NCBI GenBank assembly: GCA_021647375.1
Contig: JAKIUV010000113.1
Location: forward strand, 1-6,102
Direction of reading: 5' to 3'
Source of the DNA: Robiginitomaculum sp.
GTDB lineage: Bacteria > Pseudomonadota > Alphaproteobacteria > Caulobacterales > Maricaulaceae
Length of the DNA: 6,102 bases
Below the pieces are notes generated by a model, which worked only from the letters and a program-made list of their open reading frames with translations, was not told the origin of the DNA and did no database searches. Below are positions 5,495-6,102 of this stretch, piece after piece; positions within the stretch are counted from its first letter, which is position 1; each line of letters opens with the position of its first letter. The position numbers were made by a program, and so were the translations under genes.

Positions 5495-6102
5495 TAAAGA
5501 TAACATTATGACAAAATTTAACGCCGTAAAAGTAGCCCGCCGGGTCATTGATATAGAAGCCCAAGGACTAGCTGCCCTCGCAAATGGCTTGGGGGCGGAA
5601 TTCGCCGATGTTGTCGCGGCTATAAAAGCTATATCCGGGCATACTGTGCTGACGGGCGTGGGCAAAAGCGGCCATGTCGCCCGCAAAATCGCCGCCACAT
5701 TGGCCTCGACCGGAACCACCGCCTTATATATTCACCCGACCGAAGCGTCTCACGGCGATATGGGCATGATCACCAAAGCCGATTGCGTTATTGCGCTTTC
5801 TCGCTCTGGCGAGACCACTGAGCTGGCCGATATTATCCAATATTGCAAGCGGGCGGCCATCCCGCTCATTGCAATGACCTGTAACAAGAACAGCGCCCTT
5901 GGCAAGGCGGGAGATTATCTCTTGCACCTGCCCGATACACCCGAAGCTTGTAGCGTTACGGGCGCACCGACCACATCGACCACATTACAAATGGCGCTCG
6001 GTGATGCTTTGGCTGTGGCTTTGTTGGAGTCTAGGGGGTTCACGCCAGAGGATTTCAAGGTGTTTCATCCGGGCGGTAGTTTGGGGGCGCCATTACAATC
6101 CG
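5478..6102 (+). CDS. kdsD: Arabinose-5-phosphate isomerase, KdsD/KpsF/GutQ family (3' end outside window)
   Basis: This enzyme interconverts ribulose-5-phosphate and arabinose-5-phosphate, the first committed step towards Kdo for lipopolysaccharide or capsule. The sugar isomerase (SIS) domain is present. Numbering from the ATG at 5508, GVGKSGH (K53), HPTEASHGDMGM (76-87), SRSGETTE (E105), PEACS (E146) and FHPGGSLG (H187) match the four residues reported as important in E. coli KdsD (K59, E111, E152, H193). The frame is open to the window end, giving 198 codons from 5508 or 208 from 5478. The two C-terminal CBS domains expected in a ~320-residue enzyme would lie beyond. The 5478 ATG overlaps the glycosyltransferase end by 17 nt and has TAAGAG 9 nt upstream. 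The 5508 ATG has only a weak AAAGA. I prefer 5478 slightly. KpsF and GutQ are isofunctional paralogues and cannot be excluded. Confidence 0.92.
   Translation, partial: MTSNPDKDNIMTKFNAVKVARRVIDIEAQGLAALANGLGAEFADVVAAIKAISGHTVLTGVGKSGHVARKIAATLASTGTTALYIHPTEASHGDMGMITKADCVIALSRSGETTELADIIQYCKRAAIPLIAMTCNKNSALGKAGDYLLHLPDTPEACSVTGAPTTSTTLQMALGDALAVALLESRGFTPEDFKVFHPGGSLGAPLQS

Noticed and set aside
5943..5981. KdsD motif reads EACSVTGAPTTST instead of the EACPLGLAPT of E. coli
   Set aside because: The four functionally important residues are all kept, and variation at these positions is expected across the family.

Overview
The window reads as ordinary chromosomal DNA from a Gram-negative proteobacterium, most likely an alphaproteobacterium. 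This rests on the protein flavour, a roughly balanced GC content judged by eye, and a KdsD-type enzyme that implies a Kdo-containing lipopolysaccharide or capsule. Lineage is an inference; no rRNA or other strict marker is present. There is no tRNA, rRNA, CRISPR array, insertion sequence or phage gene, and about 95% of the bases are coding.

Layout. (1) Positions 43-1743 (+): a U32-family protein with a perfect U32 signature and a cysteine-rich C-terminal motif, probably an Fe-S RNA-hydroxylation-type enzyme rather than a true protease. (2) Positions 1744-4345 (-): a two-gene unit transcribed ahcY then metK. Its last stop codon abuts the U32 stop with no base between. (3) Positions 4346-4480: a 135-bp divergent intergenic region holding the probable ahcY promoter, an overlapping inverted repeat that looks like an operator, and a small hairpin beside the ahcY ribosome binding site. 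(4) Positions 4481-5494 (+): a GT2 glycosyltransferase with a C-terminal hydrophobic segment and no ATG or GTG start near its N-terminus. (5) Positions 5478/5508-6102 (+): the first ~200 codons of arabinose-5-phosphate isomerase (KdsD/KpsF), cut by the window end.

How the genes work together. MetK makes S-adenosylmethionine from methionine and ATP. Methyltransferases turn it into S-adenosylhomocysteine, and AhcY removes that inhibitor as adenosine plus homocysteine, so the pair covers two steps of the activated methyl cycle. The glycosyltransferase and KdsD point to surface polysaccharide: KdsD supplies arabinose-5-phosphate for Kdo, and the glycosyltransferase adds a sugar to some glycan. 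The U32 protein has no obvious functional tie to its neighbours.

I see no convincing novel system. The points that most deserve a second look are regulatory or start-site features: the apparent AUA (or TTG) start of the glycosyltransferase behind a good Shine-Dalgarno, the operator-like repeat on the ahcY promoter, and the structured 97-nt ahcY-metK spacer.
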